Assembly (NCBI GenBank): GCA_900557475.1
Contig: USTA01000028.1
Coordinates: 1-8,370, forward strand
DNA length: 8,370 bases
DNA from: an uncultured Clostridium sp.
GTDB taxonomy: Bacteria; Bacillota; Clostridia; TANB77; CAG-508
Reading direction: 5' to 3'
Positions 1 to 5,806 of the stretch are shown one piece after another. The position numbers and the translations under genes are program-made. Each line of letters starts with the position of its first letter. The first letter of the stretch is position 1. A model generated the notes under the pieces. It did no database searches and was not told the DNA's origin. It saw nothing but the letters and a program-made list of their open reading frames with translations.

Positions 1-131
1 CATATTCCCATTCCAACAAGAACTAATCCGATTATTATTCTATACATTCCTGTACATGCAATAATTAGGGCAATTATTCCTCCTAAAATTCCTCCCCAAA
101 AGTTTGATAAAATTTTTTTTAAATCTTCCAC
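1..131 (-). CDS. DUF2273 family small membrane protein (partial, C-terminus outside window)
   Basis: This is the third gene of the asp23 cluster, and 43 codons are visible before the window edge. It begins at a GTG (131-129), with GGAGGTG at 142-136 as ribosome binding site. The start lies 12 bases after the amaP stop, so the two are probably translationally coupled. The translation opens MEDLKKILSNFWGGILGGI and continues as one hydrophobic glycine-rich segment from about residue 11. DUF2273 proteins are roughly 50-80 residue, two-helix membrane proteins that often sit next to Asp23 and AmaP genes. Their biochemical role is not established. The assignment rests on size, the hydrophobic pattern with W-G-G and G-G spacing, and the neighbours. 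The second helix and stop cannot be seen. Confidence 0.72.
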   Translation of the reverse strand, partial: MEDLKKILSNFWGGILGGIIALIIACTGMYRIIIGLVLVGMGI

Positions 132-143
132 TTCGCACCTCCA

Positions 144-725
144 TTATTCTTCTGTCTTTACTTTTTCTATATTTTCTTCTGTGCGTTTTTCTTCTTCAAA
201 TTCATTTATTTTTATATTTATTTCTTTTATTTCCAAATCTGTTGCTTTTTTTACTGAATTTTTTATACTACTTTGTAATTTTGTAGAAACATCTTTTATT
301 ACAGTTTCTTTTTTTACACTTATTTCAAGATTTACACAAACATCATTGTTTGAATCTATATCTATGCTTGATTCTGAAGCTTCAATTTCTTTAAATCCAT
401 TTACAGTACTTGTTACTATATTTTGAATCGTTCCTCTTGTTATAAGTAATTTTCCGCTATCATTTTGTAATAAAATTCCATCATCTTCATCTGATTTTCC
501 CTTTTCATAACCTGGAAAAAATAAACATTTTATTGCTAGAACCATTAAAATTACACTTACACCTATTGTAATATACATTCCATTTTCTGATGCAAGAATA
601 TTGGTAAGTACCGCTGTTATAACAGTGAAATCTATTGTTCCAAATGCCACTAAACAAATTACTAGGGATATTATTAGTACTAATATTGAAAATAGTGCTA
701 GTCCTAGTTTATCTAAAAACTTCAT
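144..725 (-). CDS. amaP: AmaP-like membrane anchor for Asp23 (alkaline shock response)
   Basis: A 193-residue protein with two N-terminal membrane helices (about residues 8-28 and 51-70), then a soluble domain of about 110 residues that looks like a divergent Asp23/Gls24 fold: alternating strands and an amphipathic helix (about 141-165), ending in a Glu/Lys-rich tail. This is the layout of AmaP, which in staphylococci anchors Asp23 to the cytoplasmic membrane. The start at 725 is chosen because AGAGGT (738-733) lies 7 bases upstream; a longer reading to 749 would put the start before that site. The gene follows asp23 by 58 bases with no terminator between, and precedes a DUF2273 gene, so the three form one operon. 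Function is taken from the family; sequence similarity in the C-terminal domain is weak by eye. Confidence 0.85.
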   Translation of the reverse strand: MKFLDKLGLALFSILVLIISLVICLVAFGTIDFTVITAVLTNILASENGMYITIGVSVILMVLAIKCLFFPGYEKGKSDEDDGILLQNDSGKLLITRGTIQNIVTSTVNGFKEIEASESSIDIDSNNDVCVNLEISVKKETVIKDVSTKLQSSIKNSVKKATDLEIKEINIKINEFEEEKRTEENIEKVKTEE

Positions 726-783
726 ATATTTTACCTCTTTCTTGTACATATTTTATGTTAATTTTTCGCAATTATATACTGTA

Positions 784-1245
784 CTATTTTTCTTTATTTT
801 TTGTTTCTTCCTTTTTCTCTTCTTTTTTAGGTTCTTCTACTATTTTGTCCTCTACTTGAATAGTACTTACTCCTTGAACATGAACATTTACTTCTAAAAC
901 CTTTAGCCCTGTCATGTTTTCAACTGATTTCTTTACTCTTTTTTGAATTTCAAATGCTACATCAGGAATTCTTGCTCCATATTCTACAATAATATTTACA
1001 TCTATTCTAGTTTCTTTATTGTCAAGAGTCTCAACTTTTATACCTTTAGCCAAGTTTTTTTTGCCACTAAATACTTCTGAAATTCCTCCTGCAAATCCTC
1101 CTGACATTTCTGCTACTCCTGAAACTTCTGATGCTGCCATTCCTGCAATTACTGCAACAACATCATTTGAAATCTCTATATTGTTTTCCCCTTCATTAAT
1201 AACTATTTCCTCTTCTTTTTTAGTTGTTTTCTTTTCTTCTCCCAT
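784..1245 (-). CDS. asp23: Asp23/Gls24 family envelope stress protein
   Basis: A 153-residue soluble protein with no signal peptide or membrane segment. A charged Lys/Glu leader (1-20) is followed by the Asp23 domain (about 22-130). Family hallmarks visible are the helix I-S-N-D-V-V-A-V-I-A-G-M-A-A, the S-G-V-A-E-M-S-G-G turn, the V-E-Y-G-A-R-I-P segment (about 87-94), and the closing strand V-N-V-H-V-Q-G-V. The tail (133-153) is mostly Glu and Lys. Asp23 proteins form an abundant sheath at the membrane through AmaP and are linked to cell-envelope and alkaline stress. The ATG at 1245 is preceded by a near-perfect AAGGAGGT at 1258-1251. It is first in an operon with amaP and a DUF2273 gene, and has a good promoter at 1304-1276. 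Confidence in family is high; the physiological trigger here is unknown. Confidence 0.93.
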   Translation of the reverse strand: MGEEKKTTKKEEEIVINEGENNIEISNDVVAVIAGMAASEVSGVAEMSGGFAGGISEVFSGKKNLAKGIKVETLDNKETRIDVNIIVEYGARIPDVAFEIQKRVKKSVENMTGLKVLEVNVHVQGVSTIQVEDKIVEEPKKEEKKEETKNKEK

Positions 1246-1275
1246 AATAAACCTCCTTATTTATTACATATGATT

Positions 1276-1304
1276 AGTATAACAATTTATGAATAATTTT
1301 ACAA
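1276..1304 (-). promoter_or_regulatory. Predicted housekeeping (sigma-A type) promoter of the asp23 operon
   Basis: On the minus strand, TTGTAA (1304-1299), a 17-base spacer, then TATACT (1281-1276), preceded by TG one base upstream of the hexamer, giving an extended -10. The predicted start of transcription is near 1269, which leaves a 24-base leader holding the AAGGAGGT site of asp23. The match is seen in the sequence; activity is inferred. Confidence 0.75.
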
Positions 1305-1320
1305 GCTTTTTTGTAAAATT
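1295..1320. promoter_or_regulatory. Candidate operator: 10-bp perfect inverted repeat over the asp23 -35 box
   Basis: AATTTTACAA (1295-1304) and TTGTAAAATT (1311-1320) are perfect inverted repeats separated by six bases. The left arm covers the whole -35 hexamer of the asp23 promoter. A dimeric repressor bound here would block RNA polymerase. The arm sequence does not match Rex, HrcA/CIRCE, CtsR, LexA or PerR operators that I know. The repeat lies upstream of the predicted start of transcription, so it is unlikely to act as an RNA hairpin from this promoter. AT-rich DNA yields some repeats by chance. Confidence 0.45.
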
Positions 1321-1347
1321 TTCTAGGTTATATACTAGTAAAATTTT
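1315..1347. repeat. Second dyad upstream of the asp23 promoter
   Basis: AAAATTTTCTAG (1315-1326) and CTAGTAAAATTTT (1335-1347) form a 12-bp inverted repeat with one bulged T (1339) around an 8-base centre. It shares bases 1315-1320 with the operator-like repeat next to it, so the two structures are mutually exclusive as hairpins. It could be a protein site or a chance AT-rich dyad. The paired CTAG tetramers are its least AT-biased part. Confidence 0.35.
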
Positions 1348-1428
1348 GCGTTTTTATAGCTTTTTACCTTACTTAATTTTTATTTAATAAATATTTAACT
1401 TTGATTTAATTTTAATATTTATATAAAC

Positions 1429-1455
1429 TAAGCCTAGGAAATTTTCCTAGACTTA
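1429..1455 (-). terminator. Probable terminator after the LRR gene
   Basis: Inverted repeat with a 7-bp core, CTAGGAA (1434-1440) pairing with TTCCTAG (1444-1450) around a 3-base loop, extended by four more pairs beyond one mismatch. It begins 16 bases after the LRR stop codon. On the minus strand the run that follows is T-rich but broken (TTAGTTTATA), so termination may be weak. It also insulates the asp23 promoter from upstream transcription. Confidence 0.5.
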
Positions 1456-1470
1456 ATTCTAAATTTTATT

Positions 1471-2607
1471 TTATTCATCCCACTTTATAATTCTTTCGCC
1501 TTTAGGTGCTCCCCATGGTGCATTTGGAATCTCACCTTTCTTTTTGTGTATAATAATTTTATTTAAATTTTCACATTCTTTAAAACAATATGAACCTATT
1601 TTTTTGATTGAACTTGGTATTTCTATTTTTTCTAATTTTGAACATCTTAGTAATATATTATCATTTAGCGTTTCTATTGTATTTGGAAGTTTTATCTCTG
1701 TTAAATTATCTTGAGAGTAAAAAGCTAAATCTTTTATCTCTTTAACTCCTTTTATTACATTAAATACTCCATTTATTTTATGCAAAGGACATATCAAAAT
1801 CGTTTTTTTATCGCTATATAAAACATTATTTTCTATCTGATATTTTTCATTGCTACTGTCTATTTCTACATTCACATCATAGTTTTTGTGAATAAATACA
1901 CTTGATATATATGATACCCCTTTGCCTATTTTTAAATTTTCTAAAGTATCTATATTTGAAAATGCATATGATTGTATTGAAGTAACACTTTCAGGTATGA
2001 CTATTGTTTTTACATTTTTTTCTGGTCTAAATGAATTTGCCCCTATTTTAGTTATTCCATCTTGAAATTTTATATCCTCTTTTTGAGTAAAAGATAATAA
2101 TAAGGTACCTTCATTATATAATTGTTTTCCTACTGCTTTAAATTTTGTATTTCCTTCTGTTACACTTACATTTTCTATTGTAGGTGGAAGTATTCCTTCT
2201 GACATTGATATTAGAGACGCAGGAATGTTAATTGTTTTTATTCCAAATTGTGTTAATGAAATTTTGAAATCAGTTACCCCTTCTGGAATGGAAAATGTTT
2301 CTGCATTTTCCATATATTTATAGCTTATATCTAAAACTTCGCTATAATCTCCCGTCATAAGTAAGCCACTTTTATATACATATAAATCATTATTTAATAT
2401 AATATTTTGTAGATTTCTACAACCACCTCCAAAGGATTCTCTTCCTATTGTTTTTATTGTAGATGGTATGTTTATATTATCCAAAATTTTGCAATTACTA
2501 AAGCTTCCTCCTTCTATCTCTTCAAGACCTTCTTGCAAAATAACTTTTGATAATTTATAATTGTTACTAAACGTTAGATTTTTAATTTTCTTTACTTTTG
2601 CTGGCAC
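1471..2607 (-). CDS. BspA-like leucine-rich repeat region, C-terminal part cut off by an in-frame stop
   Basis: 378 codons from a GTG at 2607 to the stop at 1471. The whole length is made of LRR_5-type (BspA-like) repeats of about 23 residues, for example I-N-I-P-S-T-I-K-T-I-G-R-E-S-F and I-E-I-P-S-S-I-K-K-I-G-S-Y-C-F. It ends in the motif I-P-N-A-P-W-G-A-P-K-G, a closing segment I associate with these proteins in Clostridia. There is no signal peptide, and no Shine-Dalgarno site before the GTG. The frame is the same as that of the upstream ORF (2614-3396): only TAA, ATT and ACA separate them, and a repeat runs smoothly across the junction. I therefore read this as the remainder of one 641-residue surface protein rather than a separate gene. 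Such repeats usually mediate binding to host or matrix ligands; no ligand can be named. Confidence 0.85.
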   Translation of the reverse strand: MPAKVKKIKNLTFSNNYKLSKVILQEGLEEIEGGSFSNCKILDNINIPSTIKTIGRESFGGGCRNLQNIILNNDLYVYKSGLLMTGDYSEVLDISYKYMENAETFSIPEGVTDFKISLTQFGIKTINIPASLISMSEGILPPTIENVSVTEGNTKFKAVGKQLYNEGTLLLSFTQKEDIKFQDGITKIGANSFRPEKNVKTIVIPESVTSIQSYAFSNIDTLENLKIGKGVSYISSVFIHKNYDVNVEIDSSNEKYQIENNVLYSDKKTILICPLHKINGVFNVIKGVKEIKDLAFYSQDNLTEIKLPNTIETLNDNILLRCSKLEKIEIPSSIKKIGSYCFKECENLNKIIIHKKKGEIPNAPWGAPKGERIIKWDE

Positions 2608-2613
2608 TGTAAT

Positions 2614-2616
2614 TTA
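2614..2616 (-). other. In-frame TAA interrupting the pilin-like/LRR gene
   Basis: The upstream ORF ends G-A-S-I-E then TAA; the next codons in the same frame read I-T-V-P-A-K-V-K-K-I. LRR_5 repeats of this protein have exactly this spacing (for example L-K-K-V-I-I-P-G-T-V-K-E-I), so the stop replaces one residue inside a repeat. One base change from AAA, GAA or CAA would produce it. TAA also ends several intact neighbours, so genetic-code reassignment is not the explanation. Confidence 0.85.
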
Positions 2617-3396
2617 TTCTATTGATGCTCCGAAGAAAGCTCCTTTTCCTATATCATTTATTGATTCTGGCAAAACTATATTTGTTATTTTAGGGCTTGA
2701 TGCAAATGCTCTTTCTCCTATCTTTTCTAGCCCATTCATTATTATTACTTCTTCTAATGTATTATTATATGAAAAAGCTTCTGGTGCTATTTCTTTTACG
2801 GTACCTGGTATTATTACTTTTTTTAATCCTTCTAATCCTGAAAAGGCCCCACTGCCTATTACTGTTACATTACTTGGAATTGTTAATGTTCCATCTGAAG
2901 TCATCAGTTCCAAATTTGTATCTGCCGACTCCAAAACTCCATTTTCTATTTTATATGGATTAAACTCTATTCCTGCTATTTTTGCTACTTGAATATCTTG
3001 TTTGTCTGTTGATTTTAAAAGTAGCTCTCCTTTTATTATTTCTAATTTATCCATGTATTTTTCATCTAATTCTGGTATTATATTTAATATTGTTCCACCA
3101 GATTCTTTTTTTGTATTATATTCTAATGCATTTCTTCCTGCTGATAATGACTCTTCTGAAAAGTTTTTATCTTCCATTATTTTTTCTGCTTTATATAGTT
3201 CTAGTTTTTCTTTATAGCTTGCTAGTTTATTTCCTTCTGCTGAAAGAGTTACTCTCGAAATTATTCCATTATTTCCTATACTTAAAGTTATTGCTACTCC
3301 TGCTAATATTAATAGCACTATTATTGTAACAGTGAGTGCCACTAATGATATCGCCTTTTCTTCTTTTTTGATTTTTTCAATTGTTATTTCATCCAT
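2614..3396 (-). CDS. Pilin-like N-terminus fused to BspA-type LRRs (N-terminal part, ends at premature stop)
   Basis: 260 codons from the ATG at 3396. A short charged leader (MDEITIEKIKKEEKA) precedes a long hydrophobic helix (about residues 16-39, I-S-L-V-A-L-T-V-T-I-I-V-L-L-I-L-A-G-V), then G-N-N-G-I. This matches the pilin-like N-termini common in Clostridia, with Ala instead of Gly at the presumed cleavage site and no Glu at position 5. A polar, partly coiled region follows (40-150), then about four LRR_5 repeats from residue 170. An upstream ATG at 3450 leaves only about 15 bases after the predicted start of transcription and has no good ribosome site; 3438 is also possible. At 3396 the best site is GAGAG 8 bases upstream. 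The protein is presumably exported and held at the membrane or in a pilus-like fibre, with repeats outside. Confidence 0.82.
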   Translation of the reverse strand: MDEITIEKIKKEEKAISLVALTVTIIVLLILAGVAITLSIGNNGIISRVTLSAEGNKLASYKEKLELYKAEKIMEDKNFSEESLSAGRNALEYNTKKESGGTILNIIPELDEKYMDKLEIIKGELLLKSTDKQDIQVAKIAGIEFNPYKIENGVLESADTNLELMTSDGTLTIPSNVTVIGSGAFSGLEGLKKVIIPGTVKEIAPEAFSYNNTLEEVIIMNGLEKIGERAFASSPKITNIVLPESINDIGKGAFFGASIE

Positions 3397-3471
3397 CTTC
3401 TTTTCTCTCTTTCTTTCATTAGTTTGCTTATTTTTCATTGTTCTATGCATTTTCCATAACTATTTGTTCTA

Positions 3472-3500
3472 ATTTTAGCATATAACTTTAGATTTTGCAA
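3472..3500 (-). promoter_or_regulatory. Predicted promoter of the pilin-like/LRR gene
   Basis: On the minus strand, TTGCAA (3500-3495), exactly 17 bases, then TAAAAT (3477-3472), with TG one base before the -10 hexamer. The predicted start is near 3465. This favours translation from 3396, or 3438, over the longest possible ORF, and shows that the gene is transcribed separately from the flavin reductase. Confidence 0.7.
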
Positions 3501-3522
3501 TTATTTATATTTTTTTCAACTC

Positions 3523-3564
3523 AAAAAAGCCATGCATTTTAGATACGTCTAAAACACATAGCTT
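3523..3564 (-). terminator. Strong intrinsic terminator after the 19-codon unit and flavin reductase
   Basis: On the minus strand AAGCTATGTGTTTTAGA (3564-3548), loop CGTA, then TCTAAAATGCATGGCTT (3543-3527). All 17 positions pair, three of them as G-U, and the stem runs straight into a T run (3528-3523). An overlapping alternative hairpin, ATAGC (3573-3569) with GCTAT (3562-3558), would compete for the left arm, so an attenuation role is conceivable but unproven. Confidence 0.85.
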
Positions 3565-3593
3565 CTTTGCTATATTTACATAAATCTATTTTG

Positions 3594-3653
3594 TTAAAAC
3601 CTACGATATATATATATATATACAGCCTCAAGGCTTTCCAGACTTTTTTTCAT
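3594..3653 (-). CDS. Possible 19-codon ORF of unknown function
   Basis: The reading MKKSLESLEAVYIYIYRRF begins at the ATG at 3653 and ends in TAA (3596-3594). GAGGAG (3666-3661) lies 7 bases upstream, ideal spacing, and a consensus extended -10 lies just before that. The intrinsic terminator follows about 30 bases after the stop. An overlapping ATG at 3657 would give only nine codons and sits too close to the ribosome site. The C-terminal Tyr-Ile alternation is encoded by a TA dinucleotide run, so a two-base change would alter the frame. I do not recognise the peptide. It could be a small membrane-active or signalling peptide, a leader peptide, or just part of a small RNA. Coding is inferred from signals only. 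Confidence 0.4.
   Translation of the reverse strand: MKKSLESLEAVYIYIYRRF
3606..3622. repeat. TA dinucleotide run inside the small ORF
   Basis: Seventeen consecutive alternating A and T bases. Such runs change length by slipped-strand replication, and here a change of one unit would shift the frame after the V-Y codons. On RNA the run can also fold on itself, just after a small AGCC-TTGA-GGCT hairpin (3635-3624). Confidence 0.85.
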
Positions 3654-3680
3654 GCATTTTCTCCTCATTTGTTTTCTTAT

Positions 3681-3689
3681 ATTATACCA
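3681..3689 (-). promoter_or_regulatory. Extended -10 promoter element before the 19-codon ORF
   Basis: TGGTATAAT on the minus strand (3689-3681) is a full match to the extended -10 consensus. No convincing -35 lies 16-18 bases upstream; that position overlaps the flavin reductase stop codon. Extended -10 promoters can work without a -35. Predicted transcription would start near 3674 and end at the terminator near 3523, a transcript of roughly 150 bases. Confidence 0.55.
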
Positions 3690-3705
3690 CATATTTTAAT
3701 TTAAA

Positions 3706-4272
3706 TTAGTTCTTCTTTTTTTGTACTGAAAATCCAAATTTTCCAAGCTTTCTTCCTAAACTATAATATCCACCATTTGCATATGCAATTAAATCACATT
3801 TAGAAATATCAAAAGCACCTTTTTCATCTATGTATTTTTCATCAGCATCAATACATAATACTTCTGCCACAAACATATGATGACTTCCTAGGTCCACTAT
3901 ATCTTTTACCTTGCATTCTATTGATACAGGACTTTCTTTTATTAATGGACAGTTTACTTTATTTGCTTTTTCTTTGGTAAGTTTCATTTCCTTAAATTTA
4001 TCTACTTTTGCTCCTGTTTTTACTCCGCACCAATCAGTTGCATATGCTAGTTTTTCATTTGTTAAATTAATAACAAATTCTTTTGTTTCCTTTATGATTT
4101 CATATGAATATCTACTTGGTCTTACAGAAATATACACTGTTGCTGGGTCAGAACTAAGAATTCCTGTCCATGCAACTGTTATAATATTAGATTTTTCCAT
4201 ATCTCCACAGCTTACCATTACTGCTGGAATTGGATATTCAAATGTTCCAGCTTTCCACATTGCTTTTGCCAT
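3706..4272 (-). CDS. Flavin reductase family protein (FMN-binding split barrel)
   Basis: 188 residues of the flavin reductase-like/RutF-type family, which bind FMN in a split beta-barrel and usually pass electrons from NAD(P)H to flavin or to a partner. Family features are visible: G-D-M-E-K-S-N-I-I-T-V-A-W-T-G early (about 23-37), the S-D-P-A-T-V-Y-I-S-V-R-P-S-R-Y-S segment (41-56), F-V-I-N-L-T (66-71) and the G-S-H-H-M-F-V-A-E-V strand (129-138). It is cytoplasmic, with no signal peptide. AAGGAGG lies 8 bases before the ATG. It starts 36 bases after the PBP stop with no terminator between, so the two are probably co-transcribed although unrelated in function. The basic Q-K-K-K-N tail ends beside the next promoter. 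Physiological substrate unknown. Confidence 0.9.
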   Translation of the reverse strand: MAKAMWKAGTFEYPIPAVMVSCGDMEKSNIITVAWTGILSSDPATVYISVRPSRYSYEIIKETKEFVINLTNEKLAYATDWCGVKTGAKVDKFKEMKLTKEKANKVNCPLIKESPVSIECKVKDIVDLGSHHMFVAEVLCIDADEKYIDEKGAFDISKCDLIAYANGGYYSLGRKLGKFGFSVQKKKN

Positions 4273-4308
4273 TTTATTTTCCTCCTTTTTCTAACTAGCT
4301 TTTGTTTT

Positions 4309-5754
4309 TTAGTTTTTTTCAAAAACAGACTTTACTTTTGGTAAAAGATAATGGCTTCCTCCTAAATCTTTTACATCTTCTACCAAACTAACTATAAGCA
4401 TTCCTTCTTCATCAAATGCATTGAACCAGCCTATTTCTGTTCCTTCTTTATCTTCCTGATTATCTTTTATTTCGGCTGTTCCAGTTTTTCCTGCTATCGT
4501 TTTTCCTTCTATTTTTGCTTCTTTTCCAGTACCTCCTTCAACAACCTTTATTAAGTCTTCTTTTATTATATTCGCTATCTCTTCTGAAATTACTCCTTTT
4601 TTATAATAACTGTTTTCTATTTCTTGGTTAACACTATTTGTTATATTTTCTTTAGTATTATTTTTATTTCTTTCTATATATGGTCTTACCATATTTCCTT
4701 TGTTTGCAAAACTTGAATACATCATAGCCATATGTATTGGATTTACTAGCAATTTATCTTGTCCATATCCACTATTTGCAATTTCTGCTTCACTGTTCAT
4801 TTCTCCATATGTAGATTTTTCCATATCTTGCACAAAGTCTATTTTACTATTAAATCCAAATTCGTCTAATCCCTTTTGCAAATTTGTTTTTCCAATCTTT
4901 AAAGCTGCTTTTGCAAAATATATATTATCTGAATGTATTAAAGCATTTTGTAAATTTGCTTTTCCTTCATATGTAGCCAAAGTAGTTACATATAAATTTC
5001 CCCAATTATTATTATTTTGCCATTTTGTCCCGCTTCTTCCAAAGTCTTCGTCTTTAGTAAAGGTATTTGTCTTAAGCCCTATTGCCCCAACAATTGGCTT
5101 TAGTGAAGAGCCCGGTGCATATGTACCTAAATATCTATTATACATTGGCTTTTCTTCGTCATTTTGAATTTCGTTCCATTCTTCATTAGTAACTCCCAAT
5201 GCCATATCATTTGCATCATATGATGGTGTGCTAACTAATGCTAAAACTTCCCCTGTATTATAGTTTAAAACAACTGATGCACCACTATCTTCTTTGAATT
5301 GTTCATATATTTCTTTTTGCAATTTAGCATCTATTGTTGTTTTAATATTTTCTCCATTTTTAGCATCTTTTTTAGCAATAGTTTTAATTTTATTTCCATT
5401 TTCATCTGATATATATATTTCAGTTCCATCATATCCTTTAAGTCTATCATTATATGCATATTCTAGCCCAGTTTTTCCCTCTCCTTCTTGTGCATACCCT
5501 GTTAAAATTGAAGTAGCTTCCTTATATGGATATACTCTCTCTTTTTCATCTATAATTAAAATTCCTTTTACTTTTAAAAGTTTATTTTTTAGTTCTTGTT
5601 CATCTTTAGATATTTTTCTAAGTGGTACGAAAGTATCTTCTTTTACATAGTCTGCATTTAATGCCTTATCTATTGATTCCTTACTTAAATTTAATAGCTC
5701 TGCAAGCTCTTCTAAATTAGTAGTTTCGCTTATACTCTTAGGAACCAGACCCAC
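4309..5754 (-). CDS. MecA-like class B penicillin-binding protein, dimerisation and transpeptidase part
   Basis: 481 codons from a GTG at 5754. The start region (V-P-K-S-I-S, D-T-F-V-P-L) belongs to the PBP dimerisation domain, followed by the transpeptidase. All three active-site motifs are present: S-S-L-K with nucleophile Ser216 and Lys219, S-D-N at 275-277, and K-T-G-T at 423-426. Other family segments are L-A-L-V-S-T-P-S-Y-D (171-180) and N-S-G-Y-G-Q (327-332). These enzymes cross-link peptidoglycan outside the membrane. This piece has no membrane anchor; the anchor and NTF2-like domain lie in the preceding ORF in another frame. The 17 codons upstream of the GTG in this frame (I-Y-D-K-N-D-I-A-I-A-K-D-G) are still clearly PBP, so the gene is frameshifted and not naturally this short. 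Intact motifs suggest a recent lesion or an assembly error. Low beta-lactam affinity cannot be judged. Confidence 0.9.
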   Translation of the reverse strand: MGLVPKSISETTNLEELAELLNLSKESIDKALNADYVKEDTFVPLRKISKDEQELKNKLLKVKGILIIDEKERVYPYKEATSILTGYAQEGEGKTGLEYAYNDRLKGYDGTEIYISDENGNKIKTIAKKDAKNGENIKTTIDAKLQKEIYEQFKEDSGASVVLNYNTGEVLALVSTPSYDANDMALGVTNEEWNEIQNDEEKPMYNRYLGTYAPGSSLKPIVGAIGLKTNTFTKDEDFGRSGTKWQNNNNWGNLYVTTLATYEGKANLQNALIHSDNIYFAKAALKIGKTNLQKGLDEFGFNSKIDFVQDMEKSTYGEMNSEAEIANSGYGQDKLLVNPIHMAMMYSSFANKGNMVRPYIERNKNNTKENITNSVNQEIENSYYKKGVISEEIANIIKEDLIKVVEGGTGKEAKIEGKTIAGKTGTAEIKDNQEDKEGTEIGWFNAFDEEGMLIVSLVEDVKDLGGSHYLLPKVKSVFEKN

Positions 5755-5761
5755 AGAATAT

Positions 5762-5769
5762 ACCTCTCC
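5762..5769 (-). promoter_or_regulatory. Fortuitous ribosome binding site before GTG 5754
   Basis: GGAGAGGT on the minus strand lies 7 bases before the GTG, inside codons that read D-G-E-V in the PBP frame. If the frameshift is real, it could let ribosomes restart and make an unanchored transpeptidase fragment in the cytoplasm. Confidence 0.4.
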
Positions 5770-5797
5770 ATCTTTTGCAATAGCAATATCATTTTTA

Positions 5798-5806
5798 TCA
5801 TATATT
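5798..5806 (-). other. Frameshift site within the PBP gene
   Basis: The anchor ORF reads S-T-R-G-R-N-I and stops at TGA (5800-5798), while the transpeptidase frame reads I-Y-D-K-N-D-I-A directly after. Removing one A at 5805-5806 gives S-T-R-G-R-I-Y-D-K-N-D-I-A-I-A, which matches the conserved S-E-R-G-K-I-L-D-R-N junction of MecA. TAA follows the TGA, so recoding TGA as an amino acid would not rescue the gene. Confidence 0.85.

Noticed and set aside
771..776. TATAAT on the minus strand between asp23 and amaP as an internal promoter
   Set aside because: There is no -35 hexamer at 16-18 bases and no TG extension; probably a chance AT-rich match.
1295..1320. Rex, CIRCE or CtsR operator
   Set aside because: Arms read ACAA outside-in toward TTGT, the reverse of Rex; no TTAGCACTC or AGGTCAAA half-sites are present.
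2605..2607. GTG at 2607 as a genuine independent gene start
   Set aside because: There is no ribosome binding site, the frame is shared with the upstream ORF, and an LRR repeat crosses the stop.
2561..3329. Plus-strand ORFs opposite the LRR gene and elsewhere
   Set aside because: They are rich in Leu, Phe, Ser and Ile as expected from the reverse complement of AT-rich minus-strand genes, and match no family.
3397..3450. ATG at 3450 as the start of the pilin-like protein
   Set aside because: It leaves about 15 bases after the predicted transcription start and lacks a ribosome site; the leader from 3396 has a more typical length.
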